Assembly: GCF_003710905.1 (NCBI RefSeq)
Contig: NZ_RHHV01000013.1
Coordinates: 1 to 64,000, forward strand
Length of the DNA: 64,000 nt
Source: Brevibacillus parabrevis
GTDB lineage: Bacteria; Bacillota; Bacilli; Brevibacillales; Brevibacillaceae
Reading direction: 5' to 3'
A program made the translations under genes and the position numbers. The notes beneath the pieces are model-generated. The model was not told the origin of the DNA and searched no databases. It saw only the letters and a list, made by a program, of their open reading frames with translations. Below are positions 17,733 to 26,013 of the stretch, in pieces. Within the stretch, counting starts at the first letter, position 1. Every line of letters begins with the position of its first letter.

Positions 17733-18047
17733 GGTTCGCTAAGTCGAATTGTCGTCTGTCCAGTAGTAAACGATAGTTTAGTTTGTAAAGTAACTCTGGA
17801 GCAAAGCCAGTTACAGTTTCTCTATATTACCTTTAGATACAAGATACATTCGCATTTCCCTAATATTGCTTCTCCACGATGGCGGGATTACCCTCTTTCC
17901 AATTTTCGAAATGATTTATACATAAAAAATCAGCTCACAAAACCTTCGGACAAGTACAACGTGAAGCTTGTATCCAAAACCGAAATTCCACGCCGTTTAG
18001 AAGCAATTCGTTATTTTGTTTATCTGATGAAAGATCAAAAAATTTAA
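17733..18047 (+). pseudogene. Possible gene remnant between arrays 2 and 3
   Basis: A frame without a usable start stays open for 105 codons and ends at TAA 18045-18047. Its last part (YNVKLVSKTEIPRRLEAIRYFVYLM-type sequence) reads like a genuine protein C-terminus, with regular charged and hydrophobic spacing. The front half is less protein-like. No family was recognised. Otherwise 17711-18220 contains only AT-rich sequence and possible decayed repeats (about 18150-18183) at the distal end of array 3. Confidence 0.3.
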
Positions 18048-18220
18048 AATTCTAGAGATGCTCAGTATCTTTCGTTCCATGAAGTCAGCTCATTGTAATG
18101 GATACCTGTTTCCCCTCGAACTGATTTGATATTCCCTTCTTTGCAATCCATCTATCTCCTGTTCTTCGGAGCTTGGATCTAACTTGAAACCGTCATCGTA
18201 GCGGGTTTGATGATCGCGCT

Positions 18221-19221
18221 GTTTCAGTCCCCTAGCTTCTCGGGTCTTCAATGTAACGCGCAACCAGGAACTGATCAAAGCAATGCAGGCAAAGGTTTCA
18301 GTCCCCTAACTTCTCGGATCTTCAATGTAACGATGAGTAAAGGCATCGATTGCATGATTAAAACAAAGTTTCAGTCCCCTAACTTCTCGGGTCTTCAATG
18401 TAACTACCCAAGGCCACGCACCTTGCCATTCTAATGTCTCCGGTTTCAGTCCCCTAACTTCTCGGGTCTTCAATGTAACGAGGAAATGCGGTATTTGTGT
18501 GTAAGGACGAGCTGTTTCAGTCCCCTAACTTCTCGGGTCTTCAATGTAACAGTGGTAATTACCATAAACGATTCCAAAGAGTTACCCTGGTTTCAGTCCC
18601 CTAACTTCTCGGGTCTTCAATGTAACAAAGTTCCAGCTCCACCAAAAGTGGAGAAAGAAGTGAGTTTCAGTCCCCTAACTTCTCGGGTCTTCAATGTAAC
18701 TGTCAAAGTCAACTTCTCCACTCATATTCACTTCTACGTTTCAGTCCCCTAACTTCTCGGGTCTTCAATGTAACCTAGATTAGATATTCTCTCCTTTCCT
18801 ATTGACAACCAGCGTTTCAGTCCCCTAACTTCTCGGGTCTTCAATGTAACGACGAAATCGACTTCTCTTCGCTCCGCTCGATCTTCGAGTTTCAGTCCCC
18901 TAACTTCTCGGGTCTTCAATGTAACGGCGTTTCGATCAGCGACTTGCTGAAAGCGGCCCCTGGTTTCAGTCCCCTAACTTCTCGGGTCTTCAATGTAACT
19001 AATTATCGTCGTTTGATTGATGCAGGCTTTACACCAAGTTTCAGTCCCCTAACTTCTCGGGTCTTCAATGTAACACAACGGCAATTTACGATTTGTTTGG
19101 CGCTTCCTGAGTTTCAGTCCCCTAACTTCTCGGGTCTTCAATGTAACCTTCTTTATTTTCTTTTAACGGTTCGTCGTTCACGCCGTTTCAGTCCCCTAAC
19201 TTCTCGGGTCTTCAATGTAAC
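18221..19221 (-). CRISPR. CRISPR array 3 (14 repeats, 13 spacers)
   Basis: Repeats start at 18221, 18295, 18368, 18443, 18514, 18590, 18664, 18738, 18814, 18889, 18963, 19038, 19111 and 19185. The centre reads CTAACTTCTCGGGTCTTC. The two leader-distal copies each have one change (CTAGC at 18221; CGGATC at 18295), consistent with the leader on the right. Spacers are 34-39 nt. The repeat differs from that of array 4 at one position. Confidence 0.98.
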
Positions 19222-19450
19222 CGACTTTGACTAACATGCTTAACCCCAGTCACGACAAGGCTTTCCTCCTACTCAATGCCAACAAGAAGTTGCTCTTTTT
19301 TCGAGGATTCATTTTCTGTCAAAAATCGCAGCCTATCCTCGAAAATCAGCTTATTCTCATCTTGTTTATTTTTCCCCGCCAAAGAGTAAGCATTCGCTCT
19401 CATGCCTATAATAAAACATTATCCTCCATCTCATCTACCCATTTCTTTGT
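19222..19450 (-). promoter_or_regulatory. Leader of CRISPR array 3
   Basis: Nearly identical to leader 4 for about 200 bp. Inverted repeat at 19298-19308 and 19335-19345, left arm 77 bp from the repeat. The - strand carries TTGACA at 19323-19318 between the arms. The shared CTATAATAAAACATT block is near 19407-19421. The remaining 19451-19726 is AT-rich with no visible gene. Confidence 0.82.
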
Positions 19451-19726
19451 ACGGTCTGGACCAACAAGACTTTTTCATTCACTAACATAAAATTACTCAA
19501 ACATCTAATATTATCCAACCCTTTCCATAGATCAATTCGATTTATTGTTCAAGTTTTGCCTCTTACATTTGGAGCAAGCCCTTTTGTTGATTTTAGGAAG
19601 AAAGTGGTATTTGCAAAACAACTGTAAAATGATACCATTAAGTGGTACTGCAATTAATTTCATTCATTTCCCCCTAAAAAAACCCTGGATTTTCTACGGA
19701 GATGCTCTATAAAGGAGATGTAAGCC

Positions 19727-20194
19727 GTGAAAAAAATTTATATCATTATTTTCTCTCTTCTAGCCATTTTTGCGCTCAGTAACCTCATTTATTTTCCTGG
19801 CTTCAAAGTCTGGGCATTTGATGACCTCACCTTATTTGATAAGCAAAAGATAACCTCGCTGACCATTACTAATAATGAAGATAAGGAAAAAGTAGAAATT
19901 TCTGACCCAGCGGAAATTCAAAAAGTGCTCAGCGATTTTTCAAAAATGGAGCTACGCAAAATGAAAAGTGAATCTGATGCAAATGATGCTGATACGAACC
20001 GTGTAAAAGAAACGAATCATACGTATACCATTGATGTGAAAGAAAACAACAAGGATGTAGGTACAATATATCTCGCTGATACTCGTTACATGAAGTTTTA
20101 CAGTAAATCTTCAGACGAAATCCCTGTTTATAAAATTGAAAACAATCCTGACTTAGCAATCCACGAAGTGTTCAACTCAGCAAAAAATAAATAA
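19727..20194 (+). CDS. Exported or membrane-anchored hypothetical protein
   Basis: A 155-aa protein starting at GTG 19727 with AAAGGAGATG upstream. Residues 1-30 (KKIYIIIFSLLAIFALSNLIYF) form a signal or anchor segment. The rest is polar, with a TSLTITNNEDKEKVEISDPAEIQKVLSDF pattern that recalls the DUF5301-type domain found in Bacillus exported proteins; this is a resemblance only. It stands alone just beyond the leader of array 3 and converges with the next gene on a shared terminator. Confidence 0.6.
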   Translation: MKKIYIIIFSLLAIFALSNLIYFPGFKVWAFDDLTLFDKQKITSLTITNNEDKEKVEISDPAEIQKVLSDFSKMELRKMKSESDANDADTNRVKETNHTYTIDVKENNKDVGTIYLADTRYMKFYSKSSDEIPVYKIENNPDLAIHEVFNSAKNK

Positions 20195-20240
20195 TTTGTC
20201 ACCATACAACTGTTGTTTCTGCAAAAACAGATCGCGTGCA

Positions 20241-20284
20241 AAGAAAAAAGGAGATATTCGGCTAGCGAACCGAACATCTCCTTT
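20241..20284. terminator. Bidirectional terminator
   Basis: AAAGGAGAT-A-TTCGG pairs with CCGAA-C-ATCTCCTTT (20247-20284). The - strand is followed by TTTTTTCTTT; the + strand has only a short T run. It serves the converging genes at 19727 and 20293. Confidence 0.8.
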
Positions 20285-20292
20285 CGTATTCA

Positions 20293-20724
20293 TTACAGGT
20301 CTTCCCAACGATCGCCAAGCACTCGAAGAGCTTCTCCCTTACCTGTTATCAGTCGCATGTTTTTATAGTCCATAAAAGGATACTCGATCTTGACCTTGCT
20401 GTATCCATTTCGTTTCATGAAACGACGAGTATCATGCATATCTTTGATCGCTTTACGAATATTTCTCTCCAAATCACTTCGCAAATCAGTAGATAAGGAT
20501 GTAACCAAGCCAATAACCCCTACCACGATGCCCCCGATTCGAGAAAGCTTAAACACAAGCCCTGCCAAAGCAGCGGTAATCGAAATGGTTGCCTCCAATT
20601 TGTTATCATCCATTTCAATAATGCCATACTCAAGAATATCCTCCATAGCTTTCGCAAGTTCATCCAGCTCATCTGTTGAAACAATAATTGTATCCGCATA
20701 TTGTTTTAGTTGTGTACGTGCCAT
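20293..20724 (-). CDS. Hypothetical protein with central hydrophobic segment
   Basis: A 143-aa protein. An N-terminal helical part (STDELDELAKAMEDILEYG) resembles coiled-coil regions of secreted or phage proteins. A long hydrophobic stretch follows at about residues 50-77 (ITAALAGLVFKLSRIGG, VVGVIGLVTSL), then a basic C-terminal half. It lies downstream of the RsoA/SigO-like pair in the same direction with a gap of about 110 bp, so it may be a target or partner of that sigma factor. No family was recognised. Confidence 0.5.
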   Translation of the reverse strand: MARTQLKQYADTIIVSTDELDELAKAMEDILEYGIIEMDDNKLEATISITAALAGLVFKLSRIGGIVVGVIGLVTSLSTDLRSDLERNIRKAIKDMHDTRRFMKRNGYSKVKIEYPFMDYKNMRLITGKGEALRVLGDRWEDL

Positions 20725-20833
20725 CTTTATCTTCCTCCAAAATTTATTCCAAGTAACTTCCCGCGCGGTTATTAACTTGTTACTAATAAAAGAGAATCTA
20801 AAATGAAAAATACAACCTGATTCCGAAAAAAAA

Positions 20834-21022
20834 TTATGCTCTGTTATACGATTTGACTGCTTTAATCAAACGGAAAACAATTTCTTGTCGCATGTCTTCG
20901 CGAACAGATGCGTTTGTGAAGCGTAATGATTTGCGAATCTTTGGCTCAAATCTATCTATGATCTCCTGCATTGCAATATTGTCATTGTTTTGTACTCGTT
21001 TTACCAGCGTTAACAGACTCAT
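20834..21022 (-). CDS. RsoA-like sigma region 2 subunit
   Basis: A 62-aa protein, MSLLTLVKRVQNNDNIAMQE..., whose middle (REDMRQEIVFRLIKAVKSY) matches sigma region 2.1/2.2-type helices. In Bacillus subtilis the small RsoA protein supplies this part to SigO. Here it follows the SigO-like gene with four bases between them, which strongly supports the pairing. It would bind the core polymerase and the -10 element together with its partner. Confidence 0.6.
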   Translation of the reverse strand: MSLLTLVKRVQNNDNIAMQEIIDRFEPKIRKSLRFTNASVREDMRQEIVFRLIKAVKSYNRA

Positions 21023-21026
21023 GTAT

Positions 21027-21554
21027 TTAGCTCCTCTCCAGTTGTTTTCTTAGCTTCAATAGTGCTCGTTTCTTTGTTTTGGAAATAGCTTGCTGAGACA
21101 CTCCAAAAAGACACGCAACTTCCGATTCTTTGATATTCTCAAGAAAAAGAAGGTTAAGTATCGTTTGTTCCTTTTCAGTGAGCTTATGGATAGCATCAAG
21201 CAACCTCTTATCCGTTAATACTTCTTTCCAGCACTGTTTTTCCTCTACGATAAGTTCATTTGTGGTGTAAGTTAACCCGTCGACCAACTTTTCAAAATCG
21301 TCTACTGGATGATATATCCCGTCTTGTTTCCTCTTGTGCAAAGAAAGCTCGATGGCTGTATAGTGAATGATTGATGAAATATACTTGATCAATCGAATCT
21401 CCTTAAGAAATTCTTCAAATCTCCTTTTTAATTCTTCCGTGCATTGTGTATCTTCTGGATAAGTACACAGACATTGGTATAGTTGTTGATTATCTGCCTG
21501 AACTAAAAATGCCTTCATCAGCTTTTGGTTCGCTATGTCAGTAAGTTCGCTCAT
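21027..21554 (-). CDS. SigO-like sigma factor subunit
   Basis: A 175-aa protein resembling B. subtilis SigO (YvrI). The segment ELKRRFEEFLKEIRLIKYISS corresponds to the SigO region LDELFKQFYKEIRIVKYMNS, as I recall it. The C-terminal half is a sigma region 4 helix-turn-helix: KLTEKEQTILNLLFLEN, then EVACLFGVSQQAISKTKKRALLKLRK. Region 2 is missing and appears to be provided by the next gene. Such two-part sigma factors control few genes. The target here is unknown; the gene at 20293 is the nearest candidate. Confidence 0.65.
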   Translation of the reverse strand: MSELTDIANQKLMKAFLVQADNQQLYQCLCTYPEDTQCTEELKRRFEEFLKEIRLIKYISSIIHYTAIELSLHKRKQDGIYHPVDDFEKLVDGLTYTTNELIVEEKQCWKEVLTDKRLLDAIHKLTEKEQTILNLLFLENIKESEVACLFGVSQQAISKTKKRALLKLRKQLERS

Positions 21555-22142
21555 ACACTTTCACCCTCATCAAACAAGATACGTTCATTTTTTCAAAAAA
21601 ATAAACGTACCAGCTTAACACTGGCACGTCTCGAATCACTCACTAATATGATATTGTTACTACAAGCTGCATTCTCAGTAGCTTATTTTCAGACCATTTT
21701 GTACAGCTTTCATCGGTTGTCCTCCTTTTTTAACACATGTTTCATCAGCAAAGAACTCCATTGCTGCGTGCTATGAGTTAATATTTTCCTCGGTGAAAAA
21801 CTGTGGCACTCACTCTCTGCTGCCGAAATTTCTTATGGCCGAGGGCTTAGTTCTTTAGTTATTGATTTCCATTTTATCAAATTATTAAATCCAAATATTT
21901 TAATTTCCTATAATGTAAACTTTTGTAATTTAATGTATTGAGAGAGCATTCGAATCTCATGTCTTTTGTTCAATATTGTTTTCTACGTTTGTAAATAGTG
22001 TTATCGAGCAAATTAACCACCTTTACTCCACATTCTGAAGGAGTTTTACTTTTGTTTGGATTGCGTTTTTAATGTTTAATCAGTAAATTTACTTTATATC
22101 ACATGCATAGGAGTGAGGAATGTGATCCATTATCGCCTCACC
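21555..22142. other. AT-rich intergenic stretch without recognised gene
   Basis: ACGTACCAG/CTGGCACGT-like arms near 21605-21632 form a small hairpin upstream of the SigO-like gene. Nothing else could be supported; all frames are short and lack ribosome-binding sites. Confidence 0.4.
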
Positions 22143-22222
22143 GCTCCCTCCATGCTTAGCCTGTAACAGCCCAAACATTTCCCTGGGGGCTTTTACAGGC
22201 TAAGCTCATCTGCCGGGGGAGC
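22143..22222 (+). promoter_or_regulatory. Large hairpin hiding the ribosome-binding site of the next gene
   Basis: GCTTAGCCTGTAA (22154-22166) pairs perfectly with TTACAGGCTAAGC (22193-22205). Inside, AGCCC pairs with GGGCT. Outside, GCTCCC (22143-22148) pairs with GGGAGC (22217-22222). The outer 3' arm GGGGGAGC is the only ribosome-binding site for the ATG at 22233, so folding would block translation. It may be an RNA switch or an autoregulatory site. Confidence 0.5.
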
Positions 22223-22232
22223 GTGATTTTAT

Positions 22233-22493
22233 ATGTTAAAGCCGTACCAATCCAATCGAAATCGAGCTTATTACCGACACCATCGTAAACGAGTTATTAA
22301 TCGTAGGTTGAGTATCATCAAGCATTATGAGTGGAAAGTAAAAAATGATGATTACGGTCGATTAGCCAAAGGTAAAATTCACTGTTCATGCTGGATGTGT
22401 TGTGAAAAAAGTAATCAACTTGGACCCAAAAAATCCGAGAAAGCACATAGCACTTGGCAAATACAACAGCTACACGATTTTGAGATCAAATAG
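22233..22493 (+). CDS. Small Cys-rich basic protein
   Basis: An 86-aa protein with a basic N-terminus (YYRHHRKRVINRRLSIIKHY) and the motif GRLAKGKIHCSCWMCC, a likely zinc-binding knot. Small proteins with the RxRVIxR...GKxxKxKxHCSCxxC pattern recur in Bacillota as hypothetical proteins. Their role is unknown to me; RNA binding would fit the charge. It is preceded by a strong hairpin and followed by a terminator, so it is a one-gene unit next to array 4. Confidence 0.6.
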   Translation: MLKPYQSNRNRAYYRHHRKRVINRRLSIIKHYEWKVKNDDYGRLAKGKIHCSCWMCCEKSNQLGPKKSEKAHSTWQIQQLHDFEIK

Positions 22494-22504
22494 CTCTAAA
22501 AATG

Positions 22505-22540
22505 AAGCATCCTCCAATAGCAGAGGATGCTTCTTGCTGT
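22505..22540 (+). terminator. Intrinsic terminator
   Basis: GAAGCATCCTC and GAGGATGCTTC form an 11-bp stem with an 8-nt loop, followed by TTGCTGTTT. Confidence 0.8.
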
Positions 22541-22632
22541 TTACTGGATGTTATTCGTTGTCGGCAGCTTTGAGGCAGCTTGCTACTACCTCAAGAACAA
22601 GGTCGTTCAAAAACTACACATGTTGACTGAGC

Positions 22633-23040
22633 TTTTCAGGCTCCTAACTTTTCGGGTCTTCAATGTAACCAGGTTGAGTCGTTTTGCGACTCCCACGTTC
22701 TTGCCTGTTTCAGTCCCCTAACTTTTCGGGTCTTCAATGTAACCACTGAGAATCAAAAAGCCCACCCCGTCTTCTTGACAGTTTCAGTCCCCTAACTTTT
22801 CGGGTCTTCAATGTAACTCTTACTTACTATAAAAAAATAGTCGGTGTCACAAACAGTTTCAGTCCCCTAACTTTTCGGGTCTTCAATGTAACCTCGCCGC
22901 ACGCGCATTCCCATACGTTATTGGATTTAGTTTCAGTCCCCTAACTTTTCGGGTCTTCAATGTAACCATCGCCGGAGCAGCGCTTGGCTCCGTTGTTGCG
23001 CCTGTTTCAGTCCCCTAACTTTTCGGGTCTTCAATGTAAC
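22633..23040 (-). CRISPR. CRISPR array 4 (5 intact repeats plus one decayed)
   Basis: Intact repeats start at 22707, 22781, 22856, 22930 and 23004. The copy at 22633-22669 has lost part of its left end. The centre reads CTAACTTTTCGGGTCTTC, one base different from array 3. Spacers are 37-38 nt. The leader is on the right. The five spacers here compare with thirteen in array 3. Confidence 0.97.
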
Positions 23041-23260
23041 CCGACTTTGACTAACATGCTCAACCCCAGTCACACCAAGGCTTTTTTCATACTCAGTGCC
23101 AACAAGAAACCACTCTTTTTTCGAGGATTCATTTTCTGTCAAAAACCACAGCCTATCCTCGAAAATCTGACTTTAACTATCTCTGTCTGTCTATTTTTCC
23201 CCGCTAAAGGATAGCCATTCACTCTCATGCCTATAATAAAACATTCCTCCCATTTGATCT
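23041..23260 (-). promoter_or_regulatory. Leader of CRISPR array 4
   Basis: Near-identical to leader 3, with one extra C at the repeat junction, so the inverted-repeat left arm (23118-23128) starts 78 bp from the repeat. The right arm is at 23155-23165. TTGACA lies between the arms on the - strand. The CTATAATAAAACATT block is near 23229-23243. No gene was seen in 23261-23415. Confidence 0.82.
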
Positions 23261-23415
23261 ATACATTTCTTGGTACTGCCCAATACTAAAAGAGCTATCT
23301 AATCGAGAACTAAAGATTGCAATCGCAAAAACAAACAATATCCTCCTGCAACCTGGAAAGCCGGACATTTCAGGACCACTCGCTATCTGGTCCGTTGCAA
23401 TACAACTGATTATTA

Positions 23416-23445
23416 AAAGACACGGAAGATCCATTCCGTGTCTTT
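23416..23445. terminator. Bidirectional terminator after the 23491 gene
   Basis: AAAGACACGGA and TCCGTGTCTTT form an 11-bp stem with an 8-nt loop, with T-rich sequence on both sides. Confidence 0.75.
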
Positions 23446-23490
23446 CTTGTTAACATTCTTTTTTCAATGCCACGGTTGAGAATCAGTGTC

Positions 23491-24258
23491 TCATGACCTT
23501 GATACGTCACCGGACAGCGGTGGAAATCCGGCCCTGCTCCACAACCATAAAGGTGTGTGAACGTCAATCGGAGCCAGCCCGCTACCACGCAGTGCCTTTT
23601 CCCATGCTTCCGCAACAAGGTTCCTGTCCTCAGCCGTTCCATCCAGGACGTCCGACGGGCACAGCCCCAATTTTACCGTGGCTTTCATGATGTGCGTGTC
23701 GGGAGCAATTGTAATCAGCTCGCGGGATTTCCACTTTACCCCTGTATACGTCTCCATTACGTACAACCAATAATTGAAAATTTTCGGACCGGACAAATAC
23801 GGAAATTCGCGTTTACGCGTTACTTGCATCATGTCTTTCAAGCTGGCGATGTCAAATTGAACGGATTCTAACATTCCGGCAACGTCACCTTTTAAGGAAG
23901 ATTGAGTAATTCCGGTTGAGACGCTCTTCCAGATTTCCGGGTGTCGATTAGGCTGCAAGGCTACGCGCTCCTGGAGCAGTGCTTGACGCAGTTCCTCTAT
24001 GCTACTTTTGGATACTGCATGCGGATTGAATATCCATCTAATCCTTTCATCTTGGTACGCCTGTGCGATTGATTGCCATAGGGTGTATGAGTTTCTTTGG
24101 TAGTTTAAGGCCATGCCTAGTGTTAATACGTTGGGCAGATCGTTCTCAGGGACAATGCCGAGGAGCGCATCTTCTGGCATTGTTTCGCCGCCGAGGAGGC
24201 CTTGGGAGTGCATTTGGATTAGTAGCTTTACGTTAGCTAGAAAGGATTCGTTTGCCAT
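23491..24258 (-). CDS. Possible HhH-GPD-type DNA glycosylase relative
   Basis: A 255-aa soluble protein. Its middle reads FPYLSGPKIFNYWLYVM and, 20 residues later, ITIAPDTHIMKATVKLGL. This resembles the helix-hairpin-helix plus catalytic-Asp block of endonuclease III/OGG enzymes (LPGVGxKxAxxxL...xVDTHVxRxxxRLGL). No C-terminal Fe-S cysteines are present. If correct, it would excise damaged bases; the substrate is unknown. It stands alone, with its own terminator, next to the leader of array 4. The assignment rests on one motif block. Confidence 0.45.
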   Translation of the reverse strand: MANESFLANVKLLIQMHSQGLLGGETMPEDALLGIVPENDLPNVLTLGMALNYQRNSYTLWQSIAQAYQDERIRWIFNPHAVSKSSIEELRQALLQERVALQPNRHPEIWKSVSTGITQSSLKGDVAGMLESVQFDIASLKDMMQVTRKREFPYLSGPKIFNYWLYVMETYTGVKWKSRELITIAPDTHIMKATVKLGLCPSDVLDGTAEDRNLVAEAWEKALRGSGLAPIDVHTPLWLWSRAGFPPLSGDVSRS

Positions 24259-24533
24259 ATTTGCCTCCGTGGAAGGTTCTCACTGATTCATTTTATTTTA
24301 CTATAGTGGCCTATTTCGGACACGTATCATTACTACGTACACCCACTCAACCTGTGACATGTTTACCAATCACTACTTTAATTTTTTCTGTATTTAATCA
24401 TGAAGAGTATAAAATAACAAAAAATTCAGCCATAATTAAAATCGGTTGAATATAATTGCATTTTTTGTAATTTGAAGATATTATTATATTAAAAGTAAAT
24501 TTATTACATAAAAGATAATTAGGAGGAGATTCC

Positions 24534-25109
24534 ATGGCAGTTTCATTGAGATTCAAAAATTTTTTAGCTCTATTTTTGGCCGCTGTTCTTTTGCTTTTAC
24601 CAAACACTGCTGCATTTGCTGGAAAAAAAGATTACCCAGATCCTCAAATTAAAATCAAACCTGTTTCTCAAGAAAAATCGCAGTGGTGCTGGAGTGCCGT
24701 CTCAGTGATGCTTTTGGAGCTCTATGGAAAAAAAATGTCCCAATCAGAATACGCAAAGTTTGTAAATGGAAGCACAGATAACGTTACCATTTTTAAAAGC
24801 CAATTCATTGACAAGCTAAATGAAAAAGGTATTTATGGAGACTACAAAGCAACAGCCGCTACTTGGAATGAAATTAAATCATCAATCGACAAAGGCCGAC
24901 CAGTTGTAGTATTTAAAAAGAAGCAAAAAGGAAATGGACACGTTCTTATCATCAATGGCTATTTCAATAAACCTGGTGATAATACAAACTATGTAATTAT
25001 GGTCGATCCAAACGGGGGAACTGAAGATTGGTACACGTACGAAGAAGTTGCTAACAATTCGTATAATGTGTGGGAAGCAAGTTGGATTAACGTAAGAAAT
25101 AAAAAGTAA
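24534..25109 (+). CDS. Secreted papain-like cysteine protease (C39-like)
   Basis: A 191-aa protein with a signal peptide (residues 1-29, FLALFLAAVLLLLPNTAAFA). The mature part starts with the catalytic motif QEKSQWCWSAVSVMLLELYG, where the Cys-Trp-Ser order is typical of peptidase_C39_2/AvrRpt2-like enzymes. The catalytic His is in GNGHVLIINGYF and the Asp/Asn in VMVDPNGGTEDWYTYEE. ATG 24534 has AGGAGG seven bases upstream. Single gene with its own terminator; the substrate is unknown. Confidence 0.8.
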   Translation: MAVSLRFKNFLALFLAAVLLLLPNTAAFAGKKDYPDPQIKIKPVSQEKSQWCWSAVSVMLLELYGKKMSQSEYAKFVNGSTDNVTIFKSQFIDKLNEKGIYGDYKATAATWNEIKSSIDKGRPVVVFKKKQKGNGHVLIINGYFNKPGDNTNYVIMVDPNGGTEDWYTYEEVANNSYNVWEASWINVRNKK

Positions 25110-25119
25110 TACATTTTTA

Positions 25120-25158
25120 AGCAAAGGAGTGAGCGTAATTCATTCCCTTGCTTTTTAT
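25120..25158 (+). terminator. Intrinsic terminator of the protease gene
   Basis: AGCAAAGGAGTGA pairs with TCATTCCCTTGCT, followed by TTTTATTT. Confidence 0.75.
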
Positions 25159-25200
25159 TTAAAATTATTTTCTAGCTATTTTCGCTCCTTGTATTAAATC

Positions 25201-25235
25201 GAAAAAGAAGCGGTACTTTGCCCGCTTCTTTTTCA
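25201..25235. terminator. Bidirectional terminator
   Basis: AAAAAGAAGCGG and CCGCTTCTTTTT form a perfect stem around ACTTTGC-type loop sequence, with A/T tracts on both sides. It would end the - strand gene at 25348 and back up the + strand protease unit. Confidence 0.75.
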
Positions 25236-25347
25236 TCCATGCTAATAGTTTTTCCCCACCAACACAGCCGCACTCTCCACATTCGGGAGTGTCGACCCAC
25301 TTTGTTAATCCGAGCCAATCCCCAAAACCTTTGAAAATCTTCCATCA

Positions 25348-25995
25348 TCAATCATTCAAAGGGCGTAAAAATATTCCCTCTGTGGTACAAATCCTGTGGA
25401 GTAGCTGCGTGTATTTTTCATCTTTGGAATACACGGGTAGAGAAAAATCAAAATTTGACCATACACAAATCTTCATATTTTCAAAAATAAACACGGTTGA
25501 AACTTTCTCTCTGAGTCCCAGCTCGACTAATATTTCAAAATCATGCAGGTTCGCTAATTTCATACTGTTGCTTCCAGATGCTTTTAGCTGTGAATGAATT
25601 TCTTTCGCCCTTATTTTTTGGGTATCACTGTTTATCGTATCTACTACTATCTCCTCGTTTACGCTAGGCAATGCTGTTTCGATCCAAACAGAATTGTACA
25701 CCCAAAGCTTACGGAGTACCTGCTTAAATTTCTCTTCTTCTCTTAAATATAAAGAAAGCAGGTTTGGATCATCCACAGTCTTGTCGAAAAAAATGTTCAC
25801 CTTTTCAAAAGCCGATTGATCTTTTATTTGCAATGGGAATCTATCCAGATAAAAGCTATTTTCAGGGAAGCGATCAGCTACAAGATGGCTATGTTCCAGG
25901 AGAAAAGTTTCACACATATTATCTGGTTCCAGATCCATAGAAGGAGACCATTTGCTTCCCCATAAACCCTCAACTATCTTAGCAATTTCCACCAA
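25348..25995 (-). CDS. Probable immunity protein of a toxin remnant
   Basis: A 215-aa soluble acidic protein without signal peptide. It starts at GTG 25995, with AAGGAGG seven bases upstream. It follows a broken polymorphic-toxin C-terminus at 26014-26215 by about 20 bp, the usual place for the cognate immunity gene. The C-terminal part (EILVELGLREKVSTVFIFENMKIC, then a YSKDEKY segment) reads like a small intact globular domain. No family was recognised; the role rests on position. Confidence 0.5.
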   Translation of the reverse strand: MVEIAKIVEGLWGSKWSPSMDLEPDNMCETFLLEHSHLVADRFPENSFYLDRFPLQIKDQSAFEKVNIFFDKTVDDPNLLSLYLREEEKFKQVLRKLWVYNSVWIETALPSVNEEIVVDTINSDTQKIRAKEIHSQLKASGSNSMKLANLHDFEILVELGLREKVSTVFIFENMKICVWSNFDFSLPVYSKDEKYTQLLHRICTTEGIFLRPLND

Positions 25996-26013
25996 ACACC
26001 CTCCTTTTTCTTA

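Noticed and set aside
22143..22222. Large hairpin as the end of an IS200/IS605-type element
   Set aside because: No TnpA or TnpB-like gene is nearby and no matching second end was seen.
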